Origin: Streptomyces sp. ALI-76-A
Lineage (GTDB): Bacteria; Actinomycetota; Actinomycetes; Streptomycetales; Streptomycetaceae
Direction of reading: 5' to 3'
DNA length: 64,000 nucleotides
Assembly (NCBI RefSeq): GCF_030287445.1
Contig: NZ_JASVWB010000004.1
Coordinates: 868,001-932,000, forward strand
Shown here: one piece after another, positions 26,347 to 34,300 of the stretch
How the letters are laid out: every line of letters begins with the position of its first letter
Numbering within the stretch: the first letter of the stretch is position 1
The notes under the pieces: model-generated
Told to the model about the DNA's origin: nothing
The model's database searches: none
The model's input: only the letters and a program-made list of their open reading frames with translations
Translations under genes and position numbers: made by a program

Positions 26347-27546
26347 TCACCGGCCCACCGGATCACCGTCGGCACCGTCGTCGCAGCCGCGCAGGGTCAG
26401 GTGCCCACCGTGATGCAGCGGTGTGGTCAGCCGCAGACGGGTCACCTCGTCGCCGGTCCCCGCGTCGACGATGTGCACCTCGCCGTGGCCGCCCCGCGTG
26501 ACGGCGACCCAGTCAGATCCCGGTGAGGCCGCCACCGCCCGGCGCTGGACGCCCTCCCAGGGGGTGCCACCGAGACGCGGAGCGCCGTCCATGGCCGGCA
26601 GGGGAGAGCGGCGGACGGTGGTGTCGGCGCCCAGGAGGACCAGTTCGTCGCCGTCGGGGTGGACGCGGGTGAAGGCGGTGTGGCGGCGGGCAAGGGCCAA
26701 CCGGAAGACGAGTCCGGGACCGAGGTCCGTGAGCAGCGTACGGCCCGTCTCCAGGTCGTGGTGCCAAGCCTGGTTGGTCCACTCCGGCCAGCACAGCGGG
26801 TTCGGGTCACCGCCGCGCAGCGTGGTCCACAACGCCTGCCGCCGGGTGTCGAGCCGGAGGTACCAGCCCCGGGCGGGCGATCCCCACGGGATGACCGTCT
26901 CGGCGGTGAGTGCGTCGCCGTTCCGGCGGGCCCGGTGCACTCCCTTGCTCGTGGCCGCGAACACGTGCTCGGAGCCGGGTGCCTGTGCGTCGCCGTGTCC
27001 GTCGTCCGGTAGCGGCAGGAGTGCGTGCGGTGTGACCGAGGGACAGCCGGGCGGTGCCGCGAGGAGATCGGCGAACCGGTGGACGGCCAGCGCACCGGGC
27101 TCCCGGTGCCGCAGCACGACCAGCGGGTCACTGCCGCCCAGCACCGTCACGCCCGGTTCGCCGACGCGCGTGCGTACCCGCGCGGCCTCTCCGGTGTCCA
27201 GGTCGAGGACCGTCAGCAGGTCCGACCAAGGTTCCATGTTCTCGCCCAGGCCGGTGGTGACGGCCAGTCGGCGACCGGACGGGTCGCAGGCGAGGTGCTC
27301 GGCGGGCACCGCGACGGGGACCGTGCGCTCGATGAGCTGCTCAGCGAACGGATCGAGCACCAGCAGTTCCCCGCGTCGGTCGTCGACGCAGGCCACCCGC
27401 CCTCCCGGCAGTGCCAGGAACCCGGCGTGCTCGGAGAGATGACGGCCCGTGAGGCGTCCCACGACGGCGCCGTCCGGCACGGTCAGCACGTGCACGGATC
27501 CGTCCACGTGGTCGGAGACGAACAGAACGGGTGGGGCAGCGGGCAT
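26347..27546 (-). CDS. Cytosolic beta-propeller (WD40/YVTN-like) protein
   Basis: A 399-residue protein without a signal peptide, built of repeated four-stranded blades: VLFVSDHVDGSVHVLTVPDG, LVLDPFAEQLIERTV, HLACDPSGRRLAVTTG, LTVLDLDTGEAARV, VLRHREPGALAVHRF, and near the end VEVHIVDAGTGDEV-type strands. Repeats suggest six or seven blades. It is divergent from a siderophore-type importer and both genes start within 90 bp of one Zur-like operator (27572-27586), so it is likely co-derepressed under metal limitation. It might sense, scaffold or hydrolyse the imported ligand; no catalytic residues are evident. Confidence 0.7.
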   Translation of the reverse strand: MPAAPPVLFVSDHVDGSVHVLTVPDGAVVGRLTGRHLSEHAGFLALPGGRVACVDDRRGELLVLDPFAEQLIERTVPVAVPAEHLACDPSGRRLAVTTGLGENMEPWSDLLTVLDLDTGEAARVRTRVGEPGVTVLGGSDPLVVLRHREPGALAVHRFADLLAAPPGCPSVTPHALLPLPDDGHGDAQAPGSEHVFAATSKGVHRARRNGDALTAETVIPWGSPARGWYLRLDTRRQALWTTLRGGDPNPLCWPEWTNQAWHHDLETGRTLLTDLGPGLVFRLALARRHTAFTRVHPDGDELVLLGADTTVRRSPLPAMDGAPRLGGTPWEGVQRRAVAASPGSDWVAVTRGGHGEVHIVDAGTGDEVTRLRLTTPLHHGGHLTLRGCDDGADGDPVGR

Positions 27547-27571
27547 GGGTTCCTCCAGAAAAGGGATCTGG

Positions 27572-27586
27572 TGAAAACGATTATCA
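27572..27586. promoter_or_regulatory. Zur-like operator (box A)
   Basis: TGAAAACGATTATCA, a 15-bp imperfect palindrome of the type bound by actinobacterial Zur. It lies 26 bp upstream of the beta-propeller start and 48 bp upstream of the fecB-like start, within the divergent promoter region, and the local sequence is AT-rich against a GC-rich background. It does not match the iron-box of DmdR/IdeR. Confidence 0.72.
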
Positions 27587-27633
27587 TGTATCTTCGGTGC
27601 GTTCCCGGCACCTGAGAAGAAGCGAGGGCATCG

Positions 27634-28611
27634 ATGCTGCGCTCACCGTCGAGATTCGTCCGCAGTTGGATCACCGCAGCGGTGGTGGGTTCCGTTCTGG
27701 TCGGCTGCGGCTCGTCGTCCGAAGAACCCGTGAGTGACAAGGCCGAGCCGGCGGCGAAGACCGACGTCACCGTCGAACCCATCAAGGCCTCGACGGAGTT
27801 GACCGACACCAACGGCGTCAAGGTCTCGCTGAAGAAGGAACCCGAGCGGATCGTCTGCCTGTTCGCGCTCTGCGACGACATCCTGACGGAACTGGGTATC
27901 GTCCCGACGGCCACCAACAGCGCGTTGCTCGCCCACCCGGACTTCCTGGGGGAGGAGAAGGCGAAGAAGGTCGACGTCATCCCCGGCGGGTTCATCGCCC
28001 CCGAGGTCGAGGCCATCCTGTCCCACAAGCCCGATCTGGTGATCGGTCTGGGGGACACCCACGGCAAGCTCGCCCCCGCGCTCAAGGGCGCCACCACGTT
28101 CTGGGCCATGCAGCCCGAGACGTGGCAGGACAGCGTGGGGTACCTGCGCGACACCGCCGCGCTCACCGGGCGCACCGCCGAGGGGGAGAAGGCCGAGAAG
28201 ACCTTCCGGACCAAGCTCGCCGAGGCCGAGAAGACGCCGAGCGACAAGACCGCTCTCGTCATCTACGGCAGCGACGAGAACTTCGGCGTCGCGACCCCGG
28301 AGAGCGACGTGGCCGCCAGCCTGTTCCCCAAGATCGCCGATTACCCGTGGAAGTCCCGGGGCGTGGAGGGCAGTTACAGCCTCGAGGAGATCCTCGCCAG
28401 GGATGTCGACGTGCTGTTCGTCGAGACGTTGAGCTTCGGCGACGCGGACGGCAAGCTCTCGGACAAGCTGGCCGAGAACCCCCTCTGGGGCAAGATCCCG
28501 GCAGTGAAGAACGGTGACGTCCATGAGGTGAACTCAGAGGTGTGGGCCAAGGGACGGGGCACCCGTTCGCTGGGCATCGTCCTCGACGAGGCCACGGCCG
28601 CGCTGCGGTGA
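27634..28611 (+). CDS. FecB-type siderophore/metallophore-binding lipoprotein
   Basis: A 325-residue extracytoplasmic binding protein. A lipoprotein signal ends in VLVGC with the lipidated Cys at residue 25. The mature part has the two-lobed, helix-linked class III fold typical of siderophore and vitamin B12 receptors: PERIVCLFALCDDILTELGI, LSHKPDLVIG, a long helical linker, and WGKIPAVKNGDVHEVNSEVW. It is the first gene of an importer operon (two permeases and an ATPase follow with coupled overlaps) and sits behind Zur-like box A. The cargo is therefore likely a metal chelate taken up under zinc shortage; iron-siderophore uptake is the alternative. Confidence 0.86.
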   Translation: MLRSPSRFVRSWITAAVVGSVLVGCGSSSEEPVSDKAEPAAKTDVTVEPIKASTELTDTNGVKVSLKKEPERIVCLFALCDDILTELGIVPTATNSALLAHPDFLGEEKAKKVDVIPGGFIAPEVEAILSHKPDLVIGLGDTHGKLAPALKGATTFWAMQPETWQDSVGYLRDTAALTGRTAEGEKAEKTFRTKLAEAEKTPSDKTALVIYGSDENFGVATPESDVAASLFPKIADYPWKSRGVEGSYSLEEILARDVDVLFVETLSFGDADGKLSDKLAENPLWGKIPAVKNGDVHEVNSEVWAKGRGTRSLGIVLDEATAALR

Positions 28612-29858
28612 GGACGTCCCCCTCGACGCCCGCCGCGGCGAATCGCGCGGCGGCGGGCGGCCAGCGGACGTCGGGCGGCGCACAGCGGTGGCAGCCGATC
28701 CTGGTGATCGTCCTGCTGGCCGCCTCCTCGGTCTGCGCGCTCTGCCTCGGCACCCCCTACGTCCCACCGCACCGGCTGGCCGCCGCGGTGCTGGACGGGG
28801 ACACCACGCTCGCCGGGATCGTCGTCACCGAACTCCGCGTGCCCCGCCTCGTCCTGGCGCTCGTCGCCGGAGCCTGTCTTGGGGCGGCCGGACTGGTGTT
28901 GCAGGAGGCGCTGCGCAATGCCCTGGCGGTGCCGGAGATGCTGGGTGTGTCGTCCGGGGCCGCGCTCGGGGTGGCCGCGCCGCTGGTCCTGGCCCTCTCG
29001 CTGCCCGCCGCCGTCCAGCCGCTGCTGGCCATCGGCGGCGCCGTGCTCGGCGGCGGGCTCACGCTGCTCGTCGCCGGGCTCGGCCGCAGTCCGTCCGCGG
29101 TGCTGCTGACCGGCGCCGCCGTGGCGGCCGCGTTGCAGGCCGCGCTGCTCGTGCTGATGGTCATGGCCGACCAGCTCGACCTCCAGCTGATCTACCGCTA
29201 TCTGCTCGGCTCCCTCTCCGCCCGCACCTGGGACGACGTGACGGGCCTGTGGCCGTGGCTGCTCATGGCGGTGCCTGCCCTGGTGCTGTGCGCGCCGGTG
29301 CTGTCGGTGTTGCGGCTGGGCGACGAGGACGCCGAGGCGCTGGGGGTGCGGGCCCAGCGTGCCCGGCTGGCCGCGCTGGCCATCGCCGTGGTGCTGATCG
29401 CCCCGGTGACGGCTGTGTGCGGGCCCGTCGCGTGGGTGGGCTTCCTCGCCCCGCACTTGGCTCGTTGGTTCAACCCGGTGGCGGGGGCGGTGCGTTGGCT
29501 TCCGTGGTCCGCCGCCTGGGGCGCCGTCGTCGTGATGGTCGCCGATGTTCCGGCCAGGCTGGCGCTGGCGCCCGTGGAGACACCGGCCGGCGCCTGGACG
29601 GCCCTGCTGGGGGTGCCGGCCGGAGTCGCGCTGATGCGGTCGGGTGGCCGTGGCCGGGCGGCCCGGCGGGGACCGGCGGCCCCGGCCGCGGTGCGCGAGC
29701 CGGTGCCCGGGCCGCGTAAGGCGCCTCCCGCTGCGGCGGACGACCTGCCGCGCACCGGGGCATCGGACCCCGCTTCCCGGGGCGAACCCGGGAACGGCGG
29801 GCCCGGCGGTGTCGGCCCGCCCCCTGCCAGGACGACCGGAACGGAGGATGCGCGGTGA
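28608..29858 (+). CDS. FecCD-family ABC permease (first subunit)
   Basis: A 416-residue permease with about ten transmembrane helices. FecCD hallmarks are RVPRLVLALVAGACLGAAGL, LQEALRNALAVPEMLGVSSGA and VCGPVAWVGFLAPHLARWF. The last 70 residues are an Arg/Pro/Ala-rich cytoplasmic tail, unusually long for the family. The GTG start at 28608 overlaps the fecB stop as GTGA. It pairs with the next gene to form a heterodimeric channel. Confidence 0.86.
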   Translation: MRTSPSTPAAANRAAAGGQRTSGGAQRWQPILVIVLLAASSVCALCLGTPYVPPHRLAAAVLDGDTTLAGIVVTELRVPRLVLALVAGACLGAAGLVLQEALRNALAVPEMLGVSSGAALGVAAPLVLALSLPAAVQPLLAIGGAVLGGGLTLLVAGLGRSPSAVLLTGAAVAAALQAALLVLMVMADQLDLQLIYRYLLGSLSARTWDDVTGLWPWLLMAVPALVLCAPVLSVLRLGDEDAEALGVRAQRARLAALAIAVVLIAPVTAVCGPVAWVGFLAPHLARWFNPVAGAVRWLPWSAAWGAVVVMVADVPARLALAPVETPAGAWTALLGVPAGVALMRSGGRGRAARRGPAAPAAVREPVPGPRKAPPAAADDLPRTGASDPASRGEPGNGGPGGVGPPPARTTGTEDAR

Positions 29859-30862
29859 CCCGGCGTTTCATGGCGCTCGCGGCGGTGGCTGTCGTGTGCG
29901 CCATCGTGGAAATGGTGGCCGGACGCGGGATGTCCCCGGGTGTGGCCTGGCAGGTGCTGAACGGTGGCGGTGATGCGACGGAGCGCCACATCCTGTTCCA
30001 ACTGCGCCTGCCCAGAACGCTGGTGGCCCTCTGTGCCGGTGCGTGTCTGGCCGTGGCGGGACTGGTCCTTCAGTCGGCCCTGCGTAACCCTCTCGCCGGG
30101 CCGGAGGTGACGGGCGTGACCCCGGGAGCGGTTCTCGGCGCCGTCACCGCGACCGCCCTGGGACTCGCCGGGTGGGACTCCCCGCTGGCCGTGGTCCTCG
30201 CCGCCTGCGCGGGCGGGTGCACCGGAGCGGCGCTGCTGTGGCTGCTCGCCGGCCGCGGGCGCGGTGATCCCGCGCAGACGGCCGTGCACGGGGTGCTGGT
30301 GTCGGCGGTGCTGGGTGGGCTCACCGCCATGGTGCTGCTCGTGGAGCCGGGTGAACTAGGGAGCGTCGTGCAGTGGCTGGTGGGCACCACGGAGGGCCGG
30401 GTGTGGCAGCACTGGCACCTGCTGTGGCCGTGGGCCCTCGTCTGGGGGGTCGCCGCCTGGCTGCTGGCCGGACCGTTGACCCTGCTGCGCTGCGGGGACG
30501 ACATCGCCCTGGCCGTCGGCCTGGCCGCTCGACCGGCTCGGACCCTGGCCCTGCTGTGCGCGGTGGCGCTGACGGCGGGCGCGGTGGCCGCCGTCGGCGC
30601 GCTGGGCTTCGTGGGGCTGCTCGTCCCGCACCTGGCCGTGGCCGTCTTCGGCGCGGACCTGCGGGTGAGCCTGCCGGGCGCCGCCCTGACGGGCGCGGTG
30701 GTGGTGTGCGGGGCGGACGCGGCGGCGCAGCTGTTCTCGCGGCTGCTGGCGGCGACGCTGGCCTTTGAACGGCTCACGTTGCCGGTCGGGGCGCTCACCG
30801 CCTGCCTCGGTGCCGCGTTGCTGCTGGTCGTCGTGCGCCGCACGCCGAGCCGTACGTTCTGA
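29855..30862 (+). CDS. FecCD-family ABC permease (second subunit)
   Basis: A 335-residue partner permease with the same fold: LRLPRTLVALCAGACLAVAG, LQSALRNPLAGPEVTGVTPG and VGALGFVGLLVPHLAVAVFG. The GTG start overlaps the preceding stop by 4 bp. Length is the family norm, with no tail extension. Together with the previous permease and the ATPase that follows it completes a FecBCDE-type importer. Confidence 0.87.
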   Translation: MTRRFMALAAVAVVCAIVEMVAGRGMSPGVAWQVLNGGGDATERHILFQLRLPRTLVALCAGACLAVAGLVLQSALRNPLAGPEVTGVTPGAVLGAVTATALGLAGWDSPLAVVLAACAGGCTGAALLWLLAGRGRGDPAQTAVHGVLVSAVLGGLTAMVLLVEPGELGSVVQWLVGTTEGRVWQHWHLLWPWALVWGVAAWLLAGPLTLLRCGDDIALAVGLAARPARTLALLCAVALTAGAVAAVGALGFVGLLVPHLAVAVFGADLRVSLPGAALTGAVVVCGADAAAQLFSRLLAATLAFERLTLPVGALTACLGAALLLVVVRRTPSRTF

Positions 30863-30882
30863 CGTCGACTTAAGGACAGAGG

Positions 30883-31704
30883 ATGACCGAGTCCGTGGGG
30901 ATCCACGTCGAGAGGGTCCACTTCGGCTACCCCGGGCGACCCGTGCTGCGGGGCGTCGACCTGACGGTCCGGCCGGGCGAACTGACCGCCCTGATCGGCC
31001 TGAACGGCTGTGGCAAGTCGACCTTGCTGCGGCTGGCCGCCGGGCTGCTGCGGCCCGACGAAGGGCGTGTGCTGCTGGGCGGGGACGACCTCGCCCGGCT
31101 GTCCAGGCGCGCCACGGCCCGGAGGGCGGCGCTGTTGCACCAGTCGGCGCCGGCCGTCCCGGGAATGACGGTACGTCACCTCGTCCGTCAGGGGCGGTAC
31201 GCGGCCCGCGGCCCGCTGGGCATGCTGCGCGAGGGCGACGACCCCGTCGTGCACCGGGCGCTGCGCGATGTGGGGGTGGAGGAGTGGGGCGACCGGGACG
31301 TGGACGCCCTGTCCGGGGGCGAGCGGCAACGGGTGCGGCTGGCGATGGCGCTCGCCCAGGACACCCGCGTCCTGCTGCTCGACGAGCCGACCACCTACCT
31401 GGACCTGCACCACCAGCTCGACGTGCTGCAGACGGTGGTCCGCCTGCGCGAGGAGCGCGGGCTGACCGTGGTGATGGTGCTGCACGATCTGGCGCACGCC
31501 GCCCGGTTCGCCGAACGCATCGTCGCCCTGCGTGACGGCCGGGTGGCGGCCGACGGCGCGCCGAAGGAGGTCGTGACACCGGGGTTGCTTGCGGACGTGC
31601 TGAAGGTGGCCGGCCGGGTCGGCCGGGACCCCGAGGGGGGCTGGCCGGTGTGTTACCCAGATCACCCTCTCCCCGCTCTAGAATATGAAAATCAGATTCA
31701 TTAG
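30883..31704 (+). CDS. FecE-type ABC importer ATPase
   Basis: A 273-residue ATPase: Walker A GLNGCGKST, Q-loop LLHQSAP, signature LSGGERQRV, Walker B VLLLDEPTTYLDLHHQLDVL and the H-loop VLHDLAHA are all intact. A strong AAGGACAGAGG-type ribosome site precedes ATG 30883, 20 bp after the second permease. The last codons overlap Zur-like box B, meaning the operator for the downstream peptide cluster is embedded in this gene's end. It energises the FecBCD importer. Confidence 0.9.
   Translation: MTESVGIHVERVHFGYPGRPVLRGVDLTVRPGELTALIGLNGCGKSTLLRLAAGLLRPDEGRVLLGGDDLARLSRRATARRAALLHQSAPAVPGMTVRHLVRQGRYAARGPLGMLREGDDPVVHRALRDVGVEEWGDRDVDALSGGERQRVRLAMALAQDTRVLLLDEPTTYLDLHHQLDVLQTVVRLREERGLTVVMVLHDLAHAARFAERIVALRDGRVAADGAPKEVVTPGLLADVLKVAGRVGRDPEGGWPVCYPDHPLPALEYENQIH
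31686..31700. promoter_or_regulatory. Zur-like operator (box B) of the TOMM cluster
   Basis: TGAAAATCAGATTCA, matching box A in the TGAAAA...TCA core. It lies 60 bp upstream of the precursor-peptide start, a normal operator distance, and overlaps the final codons of the importer ATPase. The surrounding 25 bases are AT-rich. Its position argues that the peptide cluster has its own metal-responsive promoter and is not only read through from the importer operon. Confidence 0.68.
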
Positions 31705-31760
31705 ATTGGGGCCCGGCGCTCAACCGAACGCCGCATCTCCCTTTCGATGAAGGAGAGTTC

Positions 31761-31874
31761 ATGGACAACGAGCAGGTATTCGCGCCGATTGCCGACCCGG
31801 GTCAGCTGGCGCACGCCTCGGCCTCCCACTCCAACGCGCTCGTCGAGAACCCCTTCGAGGACACCGAGGAGTAA
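31761..31874 (+). CDS. Candidate TOMM/RiPP precursor peptide (37 aa)
   Basis: A very short gene with a strong AAGGAGAG ribosome site directly upstream. The peptide starts MDNEQVFAPIADPGQLAHA; the next part is SASHSNALVENPF and it ends in acidic residues (E33, D34, E36, E37). Ser20, Ser22 and Ser24 alternate with Ala21 and His23, and His18 precedes them; there is no Cys, and the only Thr is Thr35. A YcaO/SagB system could turn the serines into oxazol(in)es, which with the two His residues would make a nitrogen-rich metal site. Phe7 in an acidic N-terminal part could be the leader recognition element. The hairpin after it and the modification genes behind it support a precursor role. Cleavage site and product are unknown. 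Confidence 0.78.
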   Translation: MDNEQVFAPIADPGQLAHASASHSNALVENPFEDTEE

Positions 31875-31898
31875 GCGAGGGCCTAGCCACCCTCGACC

Positions 31899-31932
31899 GT
31901 GGGCCCGCCCGATGCCTTCCGGGCGGGCCCAC
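31899..31932 (+). terminator. Hairpin between precursor and modification genes
   Basis: A perfect 13-bp GC-rich stem (GTGGGCCCGCCCG with its complement) and an 8-base loop, without a U-run, as usual in Streptomyces. It starts 25 bp after the precursor stop. In RiPP operons such partial terminators or RNA-stabilising hairpins let the precursor be made in excess over the enzymes. Confidence 0.8.
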
Positions 31933-31967
31933 TTCCGTCCCCAAGCCGTGTCGTCAGGAGGAACGCC

Positions 31968-32822
31968 GTGTCCCGCAGCCGACTAGTCCCCGGTGCCGAG
32001 ATCGTCACCGTGCCCGGGCGGGGGTTCGCCGTCCGTACCCCGGAAGGGGAGTTCTTCAGCGTCAGGACCGGGCACGCGGACCAGGACGCCCTGCTCTCCC
32101 TGCTCACGGGCGGGACCACGGCCCCGGTGGAGGAGGAACTCGCGCGCGTGCTGCGGGCGTTCGAGGAGGCCGGCTATCTGTCGGAAGCGCCACCGGACCC
32201 GCAGTGGCCCGCCGCCCGCCGGGACATCCGGCTCCTCGGCGACCCGGTACTGACCGAACCGCTCGCCGTGCAACTGGCCGCCCTGGGCGCCCGACCGCGC
32301 ACGACCGCGGACCGGACCGCCTCCGACAGATCACCGACGGGGATCGAGGATCTGCTCGCCGCGAACCCCGCCGCCGTCGTGTGGTGCCTGGACGGACCCG
32401 TGCCGGACGCGCTGTGGGACGCGGCCGACCGGCTGCCCGACCACGGCGTCGCGTGGCTGCGCTGCCACCGTGAGGGCTGGCAGGCGTACGTCGAGCCGGT
32501 GGCCGCCGCTCCAGGAGACGTCACCTCGGCGCACATCCGCTCCCGCCGGCTCGCCGCCACACCCGCTCACCGCGAACTGGCCGCGTACTGGAACGGGCCC
32601 CGTACCCGCGGCACGCCGGTCCGGCTCACCCCTCCCGCCGCCACGCTGCTCACCGCACTGCTCGCGGACGATCTCCACCGGTGGGCCACCGGCGCCCCCG
32701 ACACGGCGGGCCTGCCCGCCCGGCGCCGACTGCGACGCGTGGACCTTCGCACCCTGACCGTCACCGAACACCCCGTCCTCCCGGTGCCCGACGTGGCGCC
32801 GACGCCGGGGAAGGACGGATGA
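31968..32822 (+). CDS. TOMM leader-binding / ocin-ThiF-like protein
   Basis: A 284-residue protein. Residues about 1-75 (SRLVPGAEIVTVPGRGFAVR and the helix VEEELARVLRAFEEAGYL) look like a RiPP-recognition-element winged helix, the leader-peptide clamp. The rest resembles a shortened E1/ThiF-like scaffold (DIRLLGDPVLTEPLAVQLAA, then WLRCHREGWQAYVEPV) as in the TOMM precursor leader-peptide-binding (cyclodehydratase partner) family, with no ATP-binding GxGxxG loop or catalytic Cys. It would present the precursor to YcaO. Start GTG 31968 has an AGGAGG site. Its stop overlaps the next start (ATGA). Confidence 0.72.
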   Translation: MSRSRLVPGAEIVTVPGRGFAVRTPEGEFFSVRTGHADQDALLSLLTGGTTAPVEEELARVLRAFEEAGYLSEAPPDPQWPAARRDIRLLGDPVLTEPLAVQLAALGARPRTTADRTASDRSPTGIEDLLAANPAAVVWCLDGPVPDALWDAADRLPDHGVAWLRCHREGWQAYVEPVAAAPGDVTSAHIRSRRLAATPAHRELAAYWNGPRTRGTPVRLTPPAATLLTALLADDLHRWATGAPDTAGLPARRRLRRVDLRTLTVTEHPVLPVPDVAPTPGKDG

Positions 32823-34300
32823 CGGCGTTCAGCACGGCGGTGGGGGAACTCGCCACCGACGTCCGTCTCCCGGCCGGCGACGGCCCCTTCCCGGCCGTCC
32901 TGGTACGCACTCCCTACGACCGGACCCGGCAGCGGGCCGAGGCGCGCGGCTGGGCCAGCCGCGGGTTCGCCGCCGTCGTCCAGGACGTACGGGGCCGGTT
33001 CGCGTCACCGGGGGAGTGGCACCCGTACGCGAACGAGGCCGCCGACGGAGCGACGACCGTCCGCTGGATCCGGCGGCAGCCGTGGAGCGACGGCCGGCTG
33101 GTGGCCCTCGGCGCCTCCTACGCGGCCCACTGCGCTCTCGTCCTCGCCCTCGACGCTCCCGAGGACACACGGCCCGACGCCGTCGTCGCGGCCGTGCCCG
33201 CCCTCGGTCCCGCGGAGACGGCACGCGAGGCGTCCGGAGTGGAGCGGCTGCTGTCCCGCGCCGGCTGGTGGGCCGCCCACGGTGACCGACCGGACTCGGA
33301 CGAGAGTGCGCTGGACAAAGCCCTCGCGGCGGATCCCGCGCTCCTCACCCACCTGCCGCTCACCGGCCTCCCCGAACGGCTGGGCCGCGACCTGCCCTCC
33401 TGGGCGGGCCTGTGGCGGCACCGCGACCGCGGCCGCCTCGTCGCGCGGGCGGCACACGCCGCCGTGCCCCTGCTCACGGTGGGCGGCCACCATGACCACT
33501 TCACCGAGGAGACCGTCGGCCTGTGGCGCACCTGGGGCGGACCCTCGGCGCGCCTGCTGCTGGGGCCCTGGGGGCACGGTCTCGGATCCGCTCCCGGACC
33601 CGACGCCGGCCCGGCCCACCGGGTGAACCTCGGCGAGCTGTACGTGCGCTGGGCCCGGCGCGCCCTGGCCGGCGACCTCGCCCCCGGCCGCCACGGCGCC
33701 CAGGCGCTGGGCGGCGCCGACCTGTGGCTGCCCGCCGGCGAGGACGGCGAACCCGGCACCCGACGGTTGCGGCTGCTGCACGGCTCCGCCTTCACCGCCG
33801 ACCCCGACCGGCCCGTCCGCTCCGACGACCTGACCGTCCCCACCGACGGCCCGCCCGACCGCTGCCTGCTGCTCACCCCACCGCTGCCGCGTCCGCTCGA
33901 CGTGGTCGGCCCCGTCGGCGTGCGGCTGCGCGCCACCGCCCATGCCCCGTCCGCCGACTGGGCAGCCCGGCTGGTCGCGCTCACGCCGGAAGGGACCGCC
34001 GAACGGCTCGCCGTCGGCGTCACCCGGCATGCCGGACCGGCCGGCCGCGGGGCCGCGCTCAGCGTCGACCTGGGCAGACTCGCCCGTCGGCTGCGGGCCG
34101 GCACCCGGCTGCGCCTGGAGATCGCCGGACACCACTTCCCGGCCCACGCCCGAAACCCCCACACCGGTGACGACCCGGTGACAGCCGGCCGGCTGCTCGC
34201 CTCCCGGCGTGAGGTCGACCCGGACAGCGTGGTGCTGAGGCTGCCCGTGCTCCCGTCCCGTCCCACCCCCATCGACCCCGCCGAGGAGATACTGCGATGA
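32819..34300 (+). CDS. CocE/NonD (S15 peptidase-like) hydrolase
   Basis: A 493-residue alpha/beta-hydrolase of the X-Pro dipeptidyl-peptidase/CocE type. Visible are FPAVLVRTPYDRTRQRAEAR, VVQDVRGRFASPGEW, the nucleophile elbow ALGASYAAHCAL (Ser100), GHHDHFTEETVGLW with the acidic residue, and LLGPWGHGLG with the catalytic His. A jelly-roll C-terminal domain (residues about 310-480) is typical of the family. Inside this operon it is a candidate leader peptidase or ester/amide-forming tailoring enzyme; the precursor contains three X-Pro sites (AP, DP, NP). It is coupled by ATGA at both ends. Confidence 0.82.
   Translation: MTAFSTAVGELATDVRLPAGDGPFPAVLVRTPYDRTRQRAEARGWASRGFAAVVQDVRGRFASPGEWHPYANEAADGATTVRWIRRQPWSDGRLVALGASYAAHCALVLALDAPEDTRPDAVVAAVPALGPAETAREASGVERLLSRAGWWAAHGDRPDSDESALDKALAADPALLTHLPLTGLPERLGRDLPSWAGLWRHRDRGRLVARAAHAAVPLLTVGGHHDHFTEETVGLWRTWGGPSARLLLGPWGHGLGSAPGPDAGPAHRVNLGELYVRWARRALAGDLAPGRHGAQALGGADLWLPAGEDGEPGTRRLRLLHGSAFTADPDRPVRSDDLTVPTDGPPDRCLLLTPPLPRPLDVVGPVGVRLRATAHAPSADWAARLVALTPEGTAERLAVGVTRHAGPAGRGAALSVDLGRLARRLRAGTRLRLEIAGHHFPAHARNPHTGDDPVTAGRLLASRREVDPDSVVLRLPVLPSRPTPIDPAEEILR

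Noticed and set aside
25931..26350. Several 140-300 codon frames on both strands
   Set aside because: Mutually antisense, Arg/Pro-rich, no motif; typical of noncoding GC-rich sequence.
27546..27634. Iron box (DmdR/IdeR) before the fecB-like gene
   Set aside because: The 19-bp TTAGGTTAGGCTAACCTAA-type pattern is absent; the palindrome present fits the Zur type better.
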